DNA of 64,000 nucleotides, taken from Rhizoctonia solani. Taxonomy: Eukaryota; Basidiomycota; Agaricomycetes; Cantharellales; Ceratobasidiaceae. A program made the position numbers and the translations under genes. A model generated the notes under the pieces. It was not told the DNA's origin and searched no databases. It was given only the letters and a program-made list of their open reading frames with translations. Position 1 is the stretch's first letter. Every line of letters starts with the position of its first letter. The stretch spans positions 1,116,001 to 1,180,000 of the forward strand of contig NC_057379.1 of the NCBI RefSeq assembly GCF_016906535.1, read 5' to 3'. This document shows, in pieces, positions 22,469 to 37,200 of the stretch.

Positions 22469-23942
22469 CTAAATCAACCGCGCCATTACTGCCATCCGGC
22501 CGAATTCTTCTAATCCAATCGACCCGTCAGGAGCCGACGAGAACATACCCAGCATCTCTATGATCTGCAAATTAACGTCAGTTTTCGGTTACATGCAGCA
22601 TTCGGTGGTGCAAATAGACCGGGAACCAGGACAGATGAATGAATGGGATTTGTCAATCGAGGAACAGGACAGAGGGATAAACAAAACGGGGGTGAATGGG
22701 TAAAAGGCACTCACATCATTGGAGGACAGGTTTTCTTTGAGTGTCTTCGCTGCCTCCCGAACTTCTTTGACCCCTAATCTCTTTGTATTCAAACGAGAAT
22801 CGGCGACATCCGTGCCCGGAAAAAAGAGGGCAAACGCAAGCTTGGCCTCTCGGAGCTGACGAACAGTTAGTGATCGAGGCATGTCCTCATCCCAATTGCC
22901 ATCGATGTCGATATCCACGTCCGAGTCAGCGTCGTTCTTGGTCTTGGAACGGGTCGATTTAGCCTGAGCCACGGAAACACGGAACTCAGAAGCCGAAGAG
23001 TCGTCGTCATTGTCCGAATAACGATCTGAATCAGATCCACTATGTGCATACCCCGCCCCTTCATCTGACCCATAGAGGGATCCACCAGATTCGTCATCAG
23101 ATCCTGGAACGAACCTTCCTCCTTTATTTTCATCCTCGATTATGAATCCGCCCTCTTCGTCGGACTCCTCTTCTCGTCTCCGCTTTTCTGCGGCCCGAGC
23201 CTGTCCTCTGGTCACCCGACGATCGCGTTGCTCTTCACTTTTCAACTGGAGCAAACGTTCCGGTTTGTTCTTTTTTTTCCTTGACGTTTCTTCCTCCACT
23301 TTGCTGTCCTCCTTCCGATTCAATAGCACCGCACAGACTTCCCTCCAATCTGGCCACGAAACCGAAAGACCAACGTCCTTATCCACTGCTCCCTCGTCAT
23401 CTGAGTCAGACCTTCGACGGCGTATCCCTGGTCGAGTCTCCCATCCGGTAGCGGCGTTACGAAACACAGACAAGACTGAGGGTAGAATGGTTACTGCTGC
23501 AGTAGATGTAACCAGAAAAAGGGTAATGTGGACTACGCACCCTCTTCGTCATCCGGTGGGAGATCGAGCATCTGCAAATAAGGGAATGTCAGTATTGAAT
23601 GTACATGTGAAAACAAAACGTACTTGAAGACCTGTAGGGATCATTGAAAGGGGGATACTATCGTGGTCTTCTTCTTCACTAGCTTCTTCAGGATGTAATT
23701 CAATTCAAGCTGGTACGGTATTCATACAGATCAAGAAGTCGCATACCTCGTTCTCCCTGATCGTCCTTGACAAACCCCCCTCCTTCCCCATCACTTTCAG
23801 GTTCCTCCAGTCGTAGCTTTTTCTGAGGGGGTCGAGTTGCCTTGCTCCTGGCTTGTTTTGAGAGCTTGAGAAAAGCCGTGTCGATGATGCGCCGTAAACT
23901 TGGCTTCAGAGTATTAAACTCATCTTCACCAGAGTCGGACAT
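22469..23942 (-). CDS. Acidic protein with C-terminal EF-hand-like pair
   Basis: ATG 23942 gives MSDSGEDEFNTLKPSLRRII. The middle is very acidic, with three similar short motifs (GGGFVKDDQ, GGFIIEDE, GGRFVPGSDDE) and an SDSDRYSDNDDDS run. Basic stretches (RKKKNKPER, KRRREEE) look like nuclear signals. The C-terminus (SLTVRQLREAKLAFALFFPG... then, after an intron, IIEMLGMFSSAPDGSIGLEEFGRMA) is laid out like an EF-hand pair; the last loop SSAPDGSIGLEEF is a plausible, possibly degenerate, calcium loop. It stops at TAG 22469-22471 and has several short introns. A nuclear, perhaps chromatin or DNA-repair, adaptor is possible, but the function is unknown. It shares a 190-bp upstream region with trm4. 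Confidence 0.7.
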
Positions 23943-24132
23943 TCCTCAAAATGGTTAATTAGCCTCGTAGACAACTCGACCTAGTTGTGGTCGTTCCAAG
24001 AGTGATGTTCGTGGCGCGCCACGATCTCCACATTTGTATCACTATGACTCTATATGAAAGTATCACGTGAGTCGAGAAAGTTTGATGGCTTGGCGCCCAA
24101 TCGGAATTCGCTCTCTCTTCCAGGTCGCAGCA
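23943..24132. promoter_or_regulatory. Short divergent promoter, EF-hand-like gene / trm4
   Basis: Only 190 bp separate the two divergent start codons, so the promoters must be shared or overlapping. I see no clear TATA box. Confidence 0.45.
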
Positions 24133-27139
<3,007 letters not shown>

Positions 27140-27229
27140 TTGACGTTAAATGTCTGTGGTATAATCTTTGTAGGCTTGGATCCATTTCGTAACAATAGGA
27201 CATAGAATACTCTGAATTCATGCTGCGAT

Positions 27230-28715
27230 CTATGCTCTTTGACTCATAACATGCAAGATGAGAGTGCTTCCAGTCTCAACATGAGCTTCATTCATATTTT
27301 GTTCATCCTCCAAAGTCGTTCCTCGAAATACTATGCGCTGCCTTGATGGAGATATCAAGTTGAGGTTTTGTACGAGAACTTTGAGATCAAGAATAGTGGA
27401 AGTAGGAAGTACGTGGTAAATATCGCCTTCCTCATCGTCGTCAAGAGCGGCCCATTCTGGTTTTACACAGACGCAGAGCAGTTCGTGAGTTTGTCTTGGG
27501 TCAATTCCTAAATGAATCCACGAAACTCGTGACGGCAACTTCTGGAGTTGAATTTTGGTGCTTACCTATAGGCATTACGTCGACAATGATGTGGGAATTA
27601 TGCGATACTTGTGGGTAGGATCCCAGCCGAGTTCCATCCACTAACTCTTCCCCTGCACACATTAGTATTTGTTCTCGTATTGGAACGTCCAATTTGGATC
27701 GAATCAAAAGTTTCAGGCTCGAAACCCCCGCATACATGGTAACTCGCATAGGAACTCTGGATCGTTGTTGGGTGGTCACGTATACTTGAACAACCGTCGT
27801 CAATGTGATGATCGATTGATCGACTATGCCATATGCCCTTAGTTGCTTTAAATCATCATTAAGCTCAGTATCTTGAAATCGAAATGCTGTTCTCCTTGGG
27901 AGGTAAGCCAGACGCTGAAACACTAGCTCCTTCAGTTCTGAGAGAGTGGAAATTTCAGAAATGGGGACCACCACATCAGACGGGCCACCGACAACATGGA
28001 CTATGATTAGGTTGCTGTCAAGGGCGACATCTCGGATTGATTCATCTAATTCATATATTGGAATCAATTTCTCACTAAATCAGCATCACACTTGCCATTG
28101 CCTGAACGCTGGGGTGCGAATCTGTCTGTCGCCAGTAGAAGCCGAGAGGGGCGTGGATTTGTCGAAACCTCAACAATCCGCAACGAAAATGTGACTTCGT
28201 CCCATATATCACTTGTAATATCGACCAAAAGGTCGCCAAACTCTTCAAAACGCGACGAGAGTCTAATATGCGAATCTGGTAGTTCGGATGGTATTTGAAA
28301 GGCATTACGGACCATTGTTATAGTTGACTAAACGATGTATGAGAGGGTCTATAGAGTGAGCTGTTCTAGTCAGAGCTTACATTATAATCAGAGGTCTTTC
28401 GAATTGCGATAGCCCGGTCCCTGTACTTTGCTGCAAATATTGGCAAGTGCCTGGCAGTATTATGTCGAACGCCGTGACCAGGTCTGGAAGTGGTTGCCAT
28501 CGAATTTGCGACTCTGTAAGTGCCGAGGTCGGAATGTGGGGATTCCTCGATTGTAAATTCAGCCAATGAGACCTAAGAAGGTCTACGAGACTGGGAATTA
28601 TGCTATCGTAGCGAGAGTAGGATCTATGAAGATCATCAGGACGCCACGTGACTCGGACTTGGTATGACGGCTGGCCCCACCTGGAGCTCGAAGTTTTATC
28701 CAATGCCTCACCCAC
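27230..28715 (-). CDS. Multi-ubiquitin-like-domain protein
   Basis: At least three beta-grasp folds can be read: FRFQDTELNDDLKQLRAYGI with a following hydrophobic strand, ILMCAGEELVDGTRLGSY, and QRIVFRGTTLEDEQNMNEAH followed by TGSTLILHVMS. The last is laid out like the LIFAGKQLEDG region of ubiquitin. None ends in Gly-Gly before another residue, so these are domains, not a polyubiquitin precursor. Stop is at 27230. The 3' exons (27230-28067) are clear. The 5' exons (28075-28715) are uncertain, because more than one frame is open and splice sites are ambiguous; the start may be ATG 28715 (MGEALDKTSSSRW). A proteasome or ubiquitin-pathway adaptor is a guess. It converges on trm4 with only 90 bp between. 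Confidence 0.6.
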
Positions 28716-29139
28716 CCAAATCTACTAGTCGGGATGCTTAAAAAACTTCAGCGCGAACAGAAAATTGCAAGATAAACGAATAACGCATATATTCCGGGAA
28801 TGATGAAGTGGCTCCTGGAATGCCACAGTGAGGGTTGTAAAGGATATTTCTTTTTCCATGTCACTCTCAAGTCCCTGGTAATGTATTGTACGAAACCAGA
28901 TTAAGTATGAATAGTAATGGAAGAGTCTATTTCATGTAATTCCAGTACGTATTCGACAATGTGTATACAGAGGAGGGATTGTGGCCAAAATATAAATAGA
29001 CAGGCATCAGGAGAGATACAGAAATCAGAAAACAAACAGGCCCTCTCAGACTCATCATCGCACATTCAATCCGACACCATTCCCACTACGTTTCGTAGCT
29101 TATGGCCCAAATCTCTTTTATCGCACATCCTGCCTTAAC
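28716..29139. other. Intergenic between ubiquitin-like gene and helicase
   Basis: About 420 bp, AT-rich, containing the promoter of the ubiquitin-like gene and the 3' end of the helicase gene. No further feature is visible. Confidence 0.35.
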
Positions 29140-31645
29140 CTACAGCCTTGGCTCGCCACGAGGTTTTTTCCCATACCTTGTACCGACAAATTCGCTCGCA
29201 TTATCAGGGTCTTCAAGGACTGAACGGCGTGGGCGATCTCCGCTGCGATCTGCGAAGCGGTTTTCCCGTGCATCAAACCTGCCGCGGTCACCACGGTCAC
29301 TAAACCGACCGCGGTCTTCCCGGTCACCGAACCTGCCACCCTCCTCGCGTGCTCCAAAGCTACGTCTGCGATCTCCGTAGCCACGATCCCTGTCCCTATC
29401 CATGTCCCCGAATCCGCGGCCACGATCTCCGAATGTCCGGTTACGATCGCTAAATCCTCCCTCCTTGTCGTCCCGATCCCTGTTCTTTTGATTTCCCCGA
29501 ATCTCCCATGGGGATGATTTTGTGTCACCCTTGCGACCCCTTCCAATGTACTCGGTCCTTCTAGCCCCAAACCGCTTGGTACGGCCGTCGGTGTATCCCA
29601 GCTTCGCCAAGAATGCTTCACTGACGTAAGGCTCTTGAGGCAGACCTGCAGACCCGGTGGCCCAGTCTTTACACCCTTGAAGAACCACATTTTTTTGGAC
29701 ACGAAGTTCGGGAGCCTTTGCGATATAATATCCTAGTAGAGAAGCAAAGGTTTCCTCCACCGATAGAGGATCAAGGCTAGGCAAGGTCTCGTTGATGATC
29801 GTTCCAATCTGGTTGATCTTTTCGAGCGAACGAGGCGAGAGAGATACAGGCCCTGGTGTCCTGGATGAGTCCTTGAACCTTGAGCGGACGGCGCGGGGGA
29901 CAGGAGGAGGGGTGTAGAATGCAGATGGATTCTCATCGTGCTTTGCAGCCAACGCGAGCACTTCGGCTTCAACCTGCTTGACAGTGGTAGGTTTCATCGG
30001 GACATGAGTGAGTTGCCAGGTGACGAAACCTATCTCCCAAGGCAAAAGCACCAAGTCGCCGCGGCCTTCGGTTCCGGCTCGTCCAGTTCGCCCAACACGA
30101 TGGATATATTGATCAGAGCTCGACGGAATCCCAACTTGAATCACTCTCGTGACCCCGGGATAATCGACCCCTCGAGCTGATACATCAGAGGTGACGAGTA
30201 TGGATGCACCAGAAGTATCTTTGCGAAAGCGATCCGACGTTCTACTACGAGAGTCCTGGTCTTTTCTCGAATGGATCTCATAAATTTGGGTTTCACGTCC
30301 GGCAGGGAGTGTATCGCGGGCCAACTCGCGCAAAAGCGATGCGTACATCTGGGTCATTTTTGTCGTTGGTAAGAATATTACGCTTTTACTTTTCCCCGGG
30401 TTCGTTAATTGATCGTGAGCAAGAAGGCGAAGTATGTGTGGGACTTGGTCCTCGGCTCTAGGTAGCACAGTATGGTACTGAGGGATGTGGGCATGGACAG
30501 GAGACTCCTCCTCCTGTACGGTGTTGATAAATTCATGGTTCCTGTCGAGAGTTGAGCGAGCCACTTGTTGGATCGCACGAGAAACAGTCGCAGAATAAAG
30601 CATAGTTTGGCGCTCGGGAGATTTTGGGAGGTAGGAGATAATGTCTTCAAGGTCATCACGGAAGCCCATATCGAGGAGGGTATCAGCTTCGTCCAGAATT
30701 AACTGCGAGATTGGTTAGATCTATTCAATTCAAATGTGGTGGCTAATTACCATTGGTGTATTTTTTAAACCCTCCGGGATGGAAGGCTCACTCTGAAGGA
30801 GATCCCGCAGACGGCCAGGAGTGGCAACTACAATGTCTCGGCGGCCACGCAGCCACCCCCGCATTTGCTCTCTCTTGCTGTTTCCTCCTACAAAAAGCCT
30901 GACTTCGAAGCCGTCGTGATGGTGAGTTAACTTGAGGGCTTCATTGGCAATCTGGGTAGCCAGCTCCCGGGTTGGGCTGATGATCAAAGCTCCAGCGTCC
31001 GTACGGGTGAATGCTCGCACAGCCCGATTCTCGTACATACTATCTCTAGTAAGTCCAGCCTTTTCGAGTGCTTGTTTCTTGGCACGCTCGATTGCGGCCA
31101 GACGAGCTTCAATTGCTGGGATCAAAAAGGCTAGAGTTTTGCCAGTTCCAGTCTTGGCACGGACCATTAAGTCTCGAGGAGGGAGTCTACCATCGGGGCC
31201 TGCTTGAAGCTCAGTATGATGCGGTGCCAACTGGGGGAGAAGCTTTAGGACAGCAGCCTGAACAGGCGTCATATTTTTGAGCTTATATGGTTTGTAAGTG
31301 ATAGCCTCGTATGTTTCGGGGCTAATAAGATCCTTGATAGTGGAGAACGGAATTGCATTGTCGTCAGAGCTCTTCTCTTTAACTGGCTTCTGGGCTGTTG
31401 TGTCCAAGATCGGCGAGTGCTGAACTTGTACTGCCTCAGTGGCCAACCATGGACGAGATATCGAGAATGCTCGCGCCACAGAATAGTGAGCTTCAAAATG
31501 TTAAGTGGGATATCTACGACGCTTATCTCGAGCACTCACTTGGCAGAGGAACGGACGCTGCCCTCTGTGCGATAGCTACTCGCAGCGGAGACAGGCCATT
31601 CTGTCGGAGTGCCAGACGAGCTTGAGCGAGCACTCGGAGCGACAT
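29140..31645 (-). CDS. Mitochondrial DEAD-box RNA helicase (Mss116-like)
   Basis: An ATP-dependent RNA helicase, probably for mitochondrial RNA splicing or folding. ATG 31645 starts a leader rich in Arg, Ala and Leu without acids (MSLRVLAQARLALRQNGLSP), typical of matrix targeting. All motifs are visible: Q motif region KNMTPVQ, I AKTGTGKT, Ia PTRELA, Ib TPGR, II DEAD, III SAT, IV VIFLPT, V TSDVSARGVDYPG, VI HRVGRTGRAG. After the core comes an Mss116-type helical extension (LLGYYIAKAPELRV). A long tail of Arg/Gly/Asp repeats (FGDRGRGFGD, GRFSDRGDRGRF) follows, ending in GEPRL at 29140. The tail is longer and more repetitive than usual and probably binds RNA. The nearest named relative is Mss116; strict orthology is not shown. 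Confidence 0.9.
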
Positions 31646-31758
31646 TAAAAATTACAGGTGGAGAGGGAGAATCAAGGTGAGCCAAATATTCAAATGAAAT
31701 TCTGTCGCAGATTTTTGATCTTCATCACGTGCTGAATTTCAGCGCTTATCAACTCACC
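31646..31758. promoter_or_regulatory. 113-bp divergent promoter with CACGTG box
   Basis: This short gap separates the start codons of the helicase and the dehydrogenase. It contains the palindrome CACGTG near 31726, the core site of bHLH factors. A regulatory role is inference. Confidence 0.4.
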
Positions 31759-33752
31759 ATGGCTAAAGTTGTCGTATCAAGGCGTTTGAGCGATCCGGCG
31801 ATTGACGCGCTCAAATCATGCAAGGAAATCGACGTATGAGAAATAATAGATATATAAACATTTATTAATCAGACTCGTACAGATCGTTTTATGGGAGCCC
31901 GATCGCAAGGCCGATCGGGAATGGTTGCTATCCAATGTGGTGGGGGCGGTTGGACTTGTGGTCACCTTAACGGACAAAGTATCCTTTTGTATGAGCCTCT
32001 TGCCAAAATATCAAACTAATTCTTTCTATATTAGGTTGACAAATGTCTTATCGACGCTGCTGGACCGTCTTTGAAGGTCGTATCAACAATGTGAGTGCCT
32101 ATGTTAATGTGGGAACGCCCCAGTCCTAAATGAAACAGGTCTGTAGGCTACGGTACGGTTTTCACATAATTTAAATTTATACCAATGCATACCTGAATTA
32201 TAGACCACGTCGACATTGCTATCCTGAAAGCACGTGGGATCAAACTGGGATTTACACCCGATGTTCTAACTGATGCAGGTCAGTTGCATATATGCTCAAG
32301 CAATTGGCCATTTTGCTTATTTGTTTACAGTTGCGGACATTGCCGTGATGCTTGCTCTTATGGCTTCCCGAATGTCAAGCAAGCAATGGAGATAGTCCAT
32401 ACCGGAAATGTAAGCTTTGCAAACCATATGCGATCTGCCAGCCTAGTTTTGAATACCACGATTCCCAGTGGACAAATACGCCATGGTCTCCTTCTCTTCT
32501 GACTGGGCCGCAGTTGTCAACTCCGGGAACGACGGTAGGATTCATCGGGTTTGGCCGCATCTCTCGCGCAACGCTCGCACGCTTAGTTCCCTTCCGAATT
32601 TCGCGTGTTGTGTACACGAGGTCTTCTTCTCCACCAGTACCTACCAACGACCTGGCATTGCTTTCAGAGTTTCCAACTTTGAAAGAAGCCAAGTGGGTTG
32701 GCTTAGATGAACTTGCCCGAGAGTGTGACTTTGTCTTTGTTTTGACACCAGGTGGAGAAGCAACGAAACACCTTGTAGGAAAAGACTTTTTATCAAAGAT
32801 GAAGAAGAACGCGGTGCTGGTTAATCCTGGAAGAGGTGAGCTTGAAATGACTAACATGGCAGAATTCTATTTTTGTAGATAGGATCACAGTCCTATATCT
32901 TAGTACACCGGGCTTTCAAGCACCGGAAGATGGCTATCTATGGATAAGATGAGGTTTCTTATGACCTTTGTCTGCGTTTGAGGTTGGATAAAGCGGGTCA
33001 AGAACAAGGCATACTGATTTAAGTGGCCGGGAACAGACCTCTGCTTTGGTTATGCGTATGTCTCAGGGAGCAAAGGCTGATCAATCAAATGAATTCCTAG
33101 GCTCGGTCGTCGATTCCAACGCTCTCGCTGAAGCGCTCAAAGAAGGTCACATCTGGGGTGCAGGGTTGGATGTAGTTGATGGTGGTAAGCTAACCTCCTT
33201 TTTCCTACTCTGCATGTCTTCGACTTGGGCACTTCATGGTTCCTACCCACGATGTGTAGTTCTTGGGGTGCCTGTTAATGGGCTAGTCTGTCTCTTCTGG
33301 AGTTTTTGTCTCTTGCCGGCTCCCGGCGGACGTACGCAAACTGGAGCCTGTGAGCCTTGGTAACCTTTTTCGGCTAGTTAGGGGTAAACATATCATCTAG
33401 AACACGATACATTCCGTCCTCTTGCATGCGCGTGGGCGTACGTATCATCCAATTTGACTCATATGATATTTGATTAGAACCCAACATCCCGGCGGATCAC
33501 GCCCTTGTTAAGGAACCACGGTGAGTTCTTATTCCACATCGATTCTTTATCTCCGATTATGCGCCTCGCAACCACCCGGACCAATTAGAATGCTCGATTT
33601 GAAAGTTCTCATGTGTTGTATGTAGTGCAGTGGTACTTCCCCACATTGGCTCCGCCACTGTTCAAACCCGGCTTGACATGGCTCAACTGGCCGTAAGCAA
33701 TTTGATTGCTGGAATTCGAGGCGAGCGGATGCCATCTGAGGCAGCACTGTGA
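31759..33752 (+). CDS. D-2-hydroxyacid dehydrogenase (glyoxylate/hydroxypyruvate reductase type), with apparent frameshift
   Basis: An NAD(P)H-dependent reductase of 2-oxoacids. ATG 31759 gives [20 protein letters not shown]. The visible parts, in order, are [32 protein letters not shown] then [20 protein letters not shown] with the nucleotide-binding GxGxx[26 protein letters not shown] with the catalytic Glu region, and [12 protein letters not shown] with the catalytic His. It ends at TGA 33750-33752. Two introns near the 3' end are long for this locus (about 265 and 295 bp). Between MASR and [10 protein letters not shown] the frame changes by one base near 32370, and a TAG follows at 32393 if it is not corrected. 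No intron of workable size explains this. It is either a base error in the sequence or an inactivating mutation. Confidence 0.8.
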
Positions 33753-34291
33753 ATATAAATTGGTGGCGTATGGGGTTAGAGCGTGGAGTTGGAATTTGAG
33801 GTTGTTGTATGTCATACCTTGGAAGACCATGAAACTGTACGTTTGGGATGCAACTGCACATTCGCGTACTCGCGATCACGAAGCAAGTCAATTTCATAGA
33901 TATAAAGTTTACGTAGGTACAACAACGGGATATGCGTAAAGTTCTTTAAAATTCGCGGCATTGAAGCCGGTTTTGTCTATGTCATGTGCACCTTAACCAT
34001 CATGCTCAGCGTCGTGGTAGGTTCGGGCAGAGTACGTGAGAAATAAGCTAGCCTTGAAAACCCTTCTTGAGCTTCACCACAAAATGGGGAAAGCTCCGCT
34101 GCAACCAGTGACCCTTCGCGTAGCCAACCTCGATTCAGCTTCATTCATAACTTGGAGTACAAGAAAACGCTACCATTGGAGTGGTCTGACATTCTTATGG
34201 TAATTTGGGTTCATATCAAGCTGAATCATGTTGGAATTTCCTCAGGCATCGTATGAGTAATTTGCCTTTAATACATGCGGACGTTAGACAT
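33753..34291. other. Convergent intergenic region, dehydrogenase / ltn1
   Basis: About 540 bp between two stop codons. I see no gene or repeat. Confidence 0.4.
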
Positions 34292-37200
34292 TCAGAAAAT
34301 ATCGGAACGACATAGAGGACAGGATGAGGTATGACTGGTATTGAACCACTAAAAAACCACGTAAGACATGTGCTAGCGTTCGACCAATTTATTAACCTAC
34401 CTTATACAGGCAGCTTGCATGGAAAAGGTTTTTACAGGTCCGACAAGGTTTAGTTGGTAACGTCCGATCGGTTACGCTTATTAGACTAACAAAGAGGGCA
34501 CTCGTGAGCTAGTTCGATGCCATGTAACCAGCAAGTTTGGCTCACGAATAACAGATTGCACATTCGGATTTTCCCTCGAAATGGCCGGCGATATTCTTCT
34601 TGTACATTACTAGGCCATCGTAAATTAAACCTTGCTGTTCGTCATCTCGAGATTAGCCTGGATTGAGTATAGTACAGATGAGCTTACCTGTGCCATATTC
34701 TGTACTCCAAAGAGCCACGCCCTTCTCCGGTTTTCCATACCTGCAACCCCTCTTACGTCTTTTACCTCGGCAGCTCGTAAAGGATATTCATTTGGCAGCC
34801 GTATCGCTACTTCAAACGATTCCTGCTCATCAACCGCATAGCTTGCGCTAATTTCGTTTACACTTGGGGCTACCTTGACAGTGAATGTATCGTCAACAAG
34901 GATTTCAGATGCAGAAGCCGCGGAGGCGCGGAAATGGGCAAGTTCTTGGTTGATCAAGGTGGGCGAGAAGTAATTCCGCGTATAGGCTGAGACTGAGGCG
35001 CACAATTGCCGATCCTGACATTCTGAGTACCATGCGCGGATCAACGCTGGGATAAACTTCAACGACTTGAAGTAAATATGTGCTGCGAGTACGTTTTCGG
35101 CCGAAGTGAACGAATTATCGTACACTTATTTCAAGCATAGTCAGCGCAGAAATAATCGAAAAAGTACACTTACGATTCAGATAAAAGACATCAACTTGCC
35201 AAGGGCTCAGGTTAAAAGGTTTCTCTCCTGATATCCCGAGATTGAGCAGTTTGAACAAACATGGAAGTAGTGATGTTTTGACCAGGTTCAGCCTGCGCAA
35301 TTGGTCGAAATAGTCTTGCTTAATCTTCAATGACTAACAGTCATAGCGCTTTAGTGGGACTGGATGTGTTGAAACAGAAACTTTCGTACAGTTTTATCGA
35401 AGAATTCCAGCGCTAGCCACCAGGCAAGCAACAAATCGATCTGAAACGAGCTAAAATATTGAGACTTGCGGTTCGTGGAGGGTTTCTGACTCACATTCGA
35501 ATAGTTGGCTTGCGAAGAACCAGACGAAACTAATTTCTCAACCAAAGGGTGGGGTAATTCGAAACTTTTCTCTGCCTGTACATCCGTCTCTGCCAGAGAC
35601 ACAGATGGTGCGTTGACCGCAGCTTCCAGAACTCGTTGCTCCGTTATTTGCGACAGAGCTCTCCTTGCCAAATAGTGAGCAGTGAGTTTTATGGGAACGC
35701 TCTCGCTGAAAACGAGTGAAAAAAGCTGATCAGAGTCAGTGCCATCTCGGAGGAAAAAATCAATCTAGGGAAACAGACGCACTTTCTCGAAAAGGTCAGG
35801 ATGGATTTGTTCCGAGGGTATAGCTTGGATAACCTCAGCAAGGTAGGAATTGTACCTGACTCGCGTTTCCGAGTCCTCTGCGTCACCTATGGGATCAAAT
35901 CAGTGCCAGGTCAAATCTCGAACAACGGCAACAAACCACTTGAGTTTAAGAACAATTGGAGTATGCCTTGGAATATATCGTGCTGCCTCGGGGCCCAAAT
36001 TTCCGTGAGCTGCTGATTTGTTGTAATCAGATTGAGAATGATTGTTATCGCCCTCAGGGTTTGCAATAAAAGATAGAGGTTTGTAATGCTCGTTTCCACC
36101 TAATCCCCGGTCAGTCTCTCGTTAACGATATCTCATATGGAATCGTACACTAAGATTGTTTTCGAGGACATCCAGTATGAATTCCCAGTGGGCTCCTCGG
36201 ATTGTCTGCAGGATTGGAAGGAGATGACCTAGTAGAACAGTTACCAGCGCCTCCATGCTTGTGTCAAGCTCCTCGTCACCGACATCCATTTTTGTAAAGC
36301 TTGGACGAGATAAACTGCTCTCTGCTGTGGCATGAACACGATCCCTGATTCAGGAGGGGGGGCGAGACAATTGAGTGCCCGTAATAAAGGCAATCCAGTT
36401 TGGTTGATGCTATTGCTAGAAACCCCGGGTATGCGACTGGCGATCTCATTCCTCCACCTATCCAATCGTGAACTCTCCACACCTCTTGCTGAAAGAACCG
36501 ACCCAATTGCCTCTGCAGCTTCAGAGTCTAAGAATATTATGTTGAGTGCTGACGAAAAAAACCATCGCAAAACAAGTGTTCTTACAGTGGCTATATGCTG
36601 ACTGAGCGAAATCGGACCATAAATCTAAAATATCCGTTTCCGCATCACGCAAAACAAATTGCATGATACGGCGCAGCAGCCTCAAATCACGGGAAGTCGG
36701 GGAGTTACGAGTTGCAATTGAGTAGTATTGATGGATAACTTCCTCGGCATTCTGCGGGGCTACAGGGTCGGAGCCGGGATTCTGTAATCGCGAAATAATC
36801 TGCTTATGCCAATCCAGAGAGTGGTCGGCGAGTAGTGAATTCCCCAAATAGATGGCCAGTGGCGCTAAAACACCAAGTAGGGTGTGCACCTGACTCGAGG
36901 CACCCACTCTGAAGACTTCAGATGGCCAAGTAGCCGCAGAAACAAAATCGAGAGATAATTGCTGAAGTGCCAGTAGGTGGCGGAATGTCCAGAGATTATC
37001 CCTTGCAAGGTGCCGATCCTCCGACAATGTCGTGGCCAAGATTGTTCCGACGCGTGCGTATTTAGAAAGGCCGTGTGAATCATAGGTGGCGAGAGCGAGA
37101 CTATCAGGCTCACGGTCGCCTAACCTGACCAATGGGTCGTATTCAGCCAGTACAGGACTAGGGTTATCGTTTAAGTCGTCCAAATTCTGGTCGAAGTCGT

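Noticed and set aside
29118..29702. A 194-residue open frame overlapping the end of the helicase gene
   Set aside because: It lies on the same strand in another frame over the Arg/Gly/Asp repeat tail. Such repeats keep several frames open, and the helicase frame is continuous with the conserved core.
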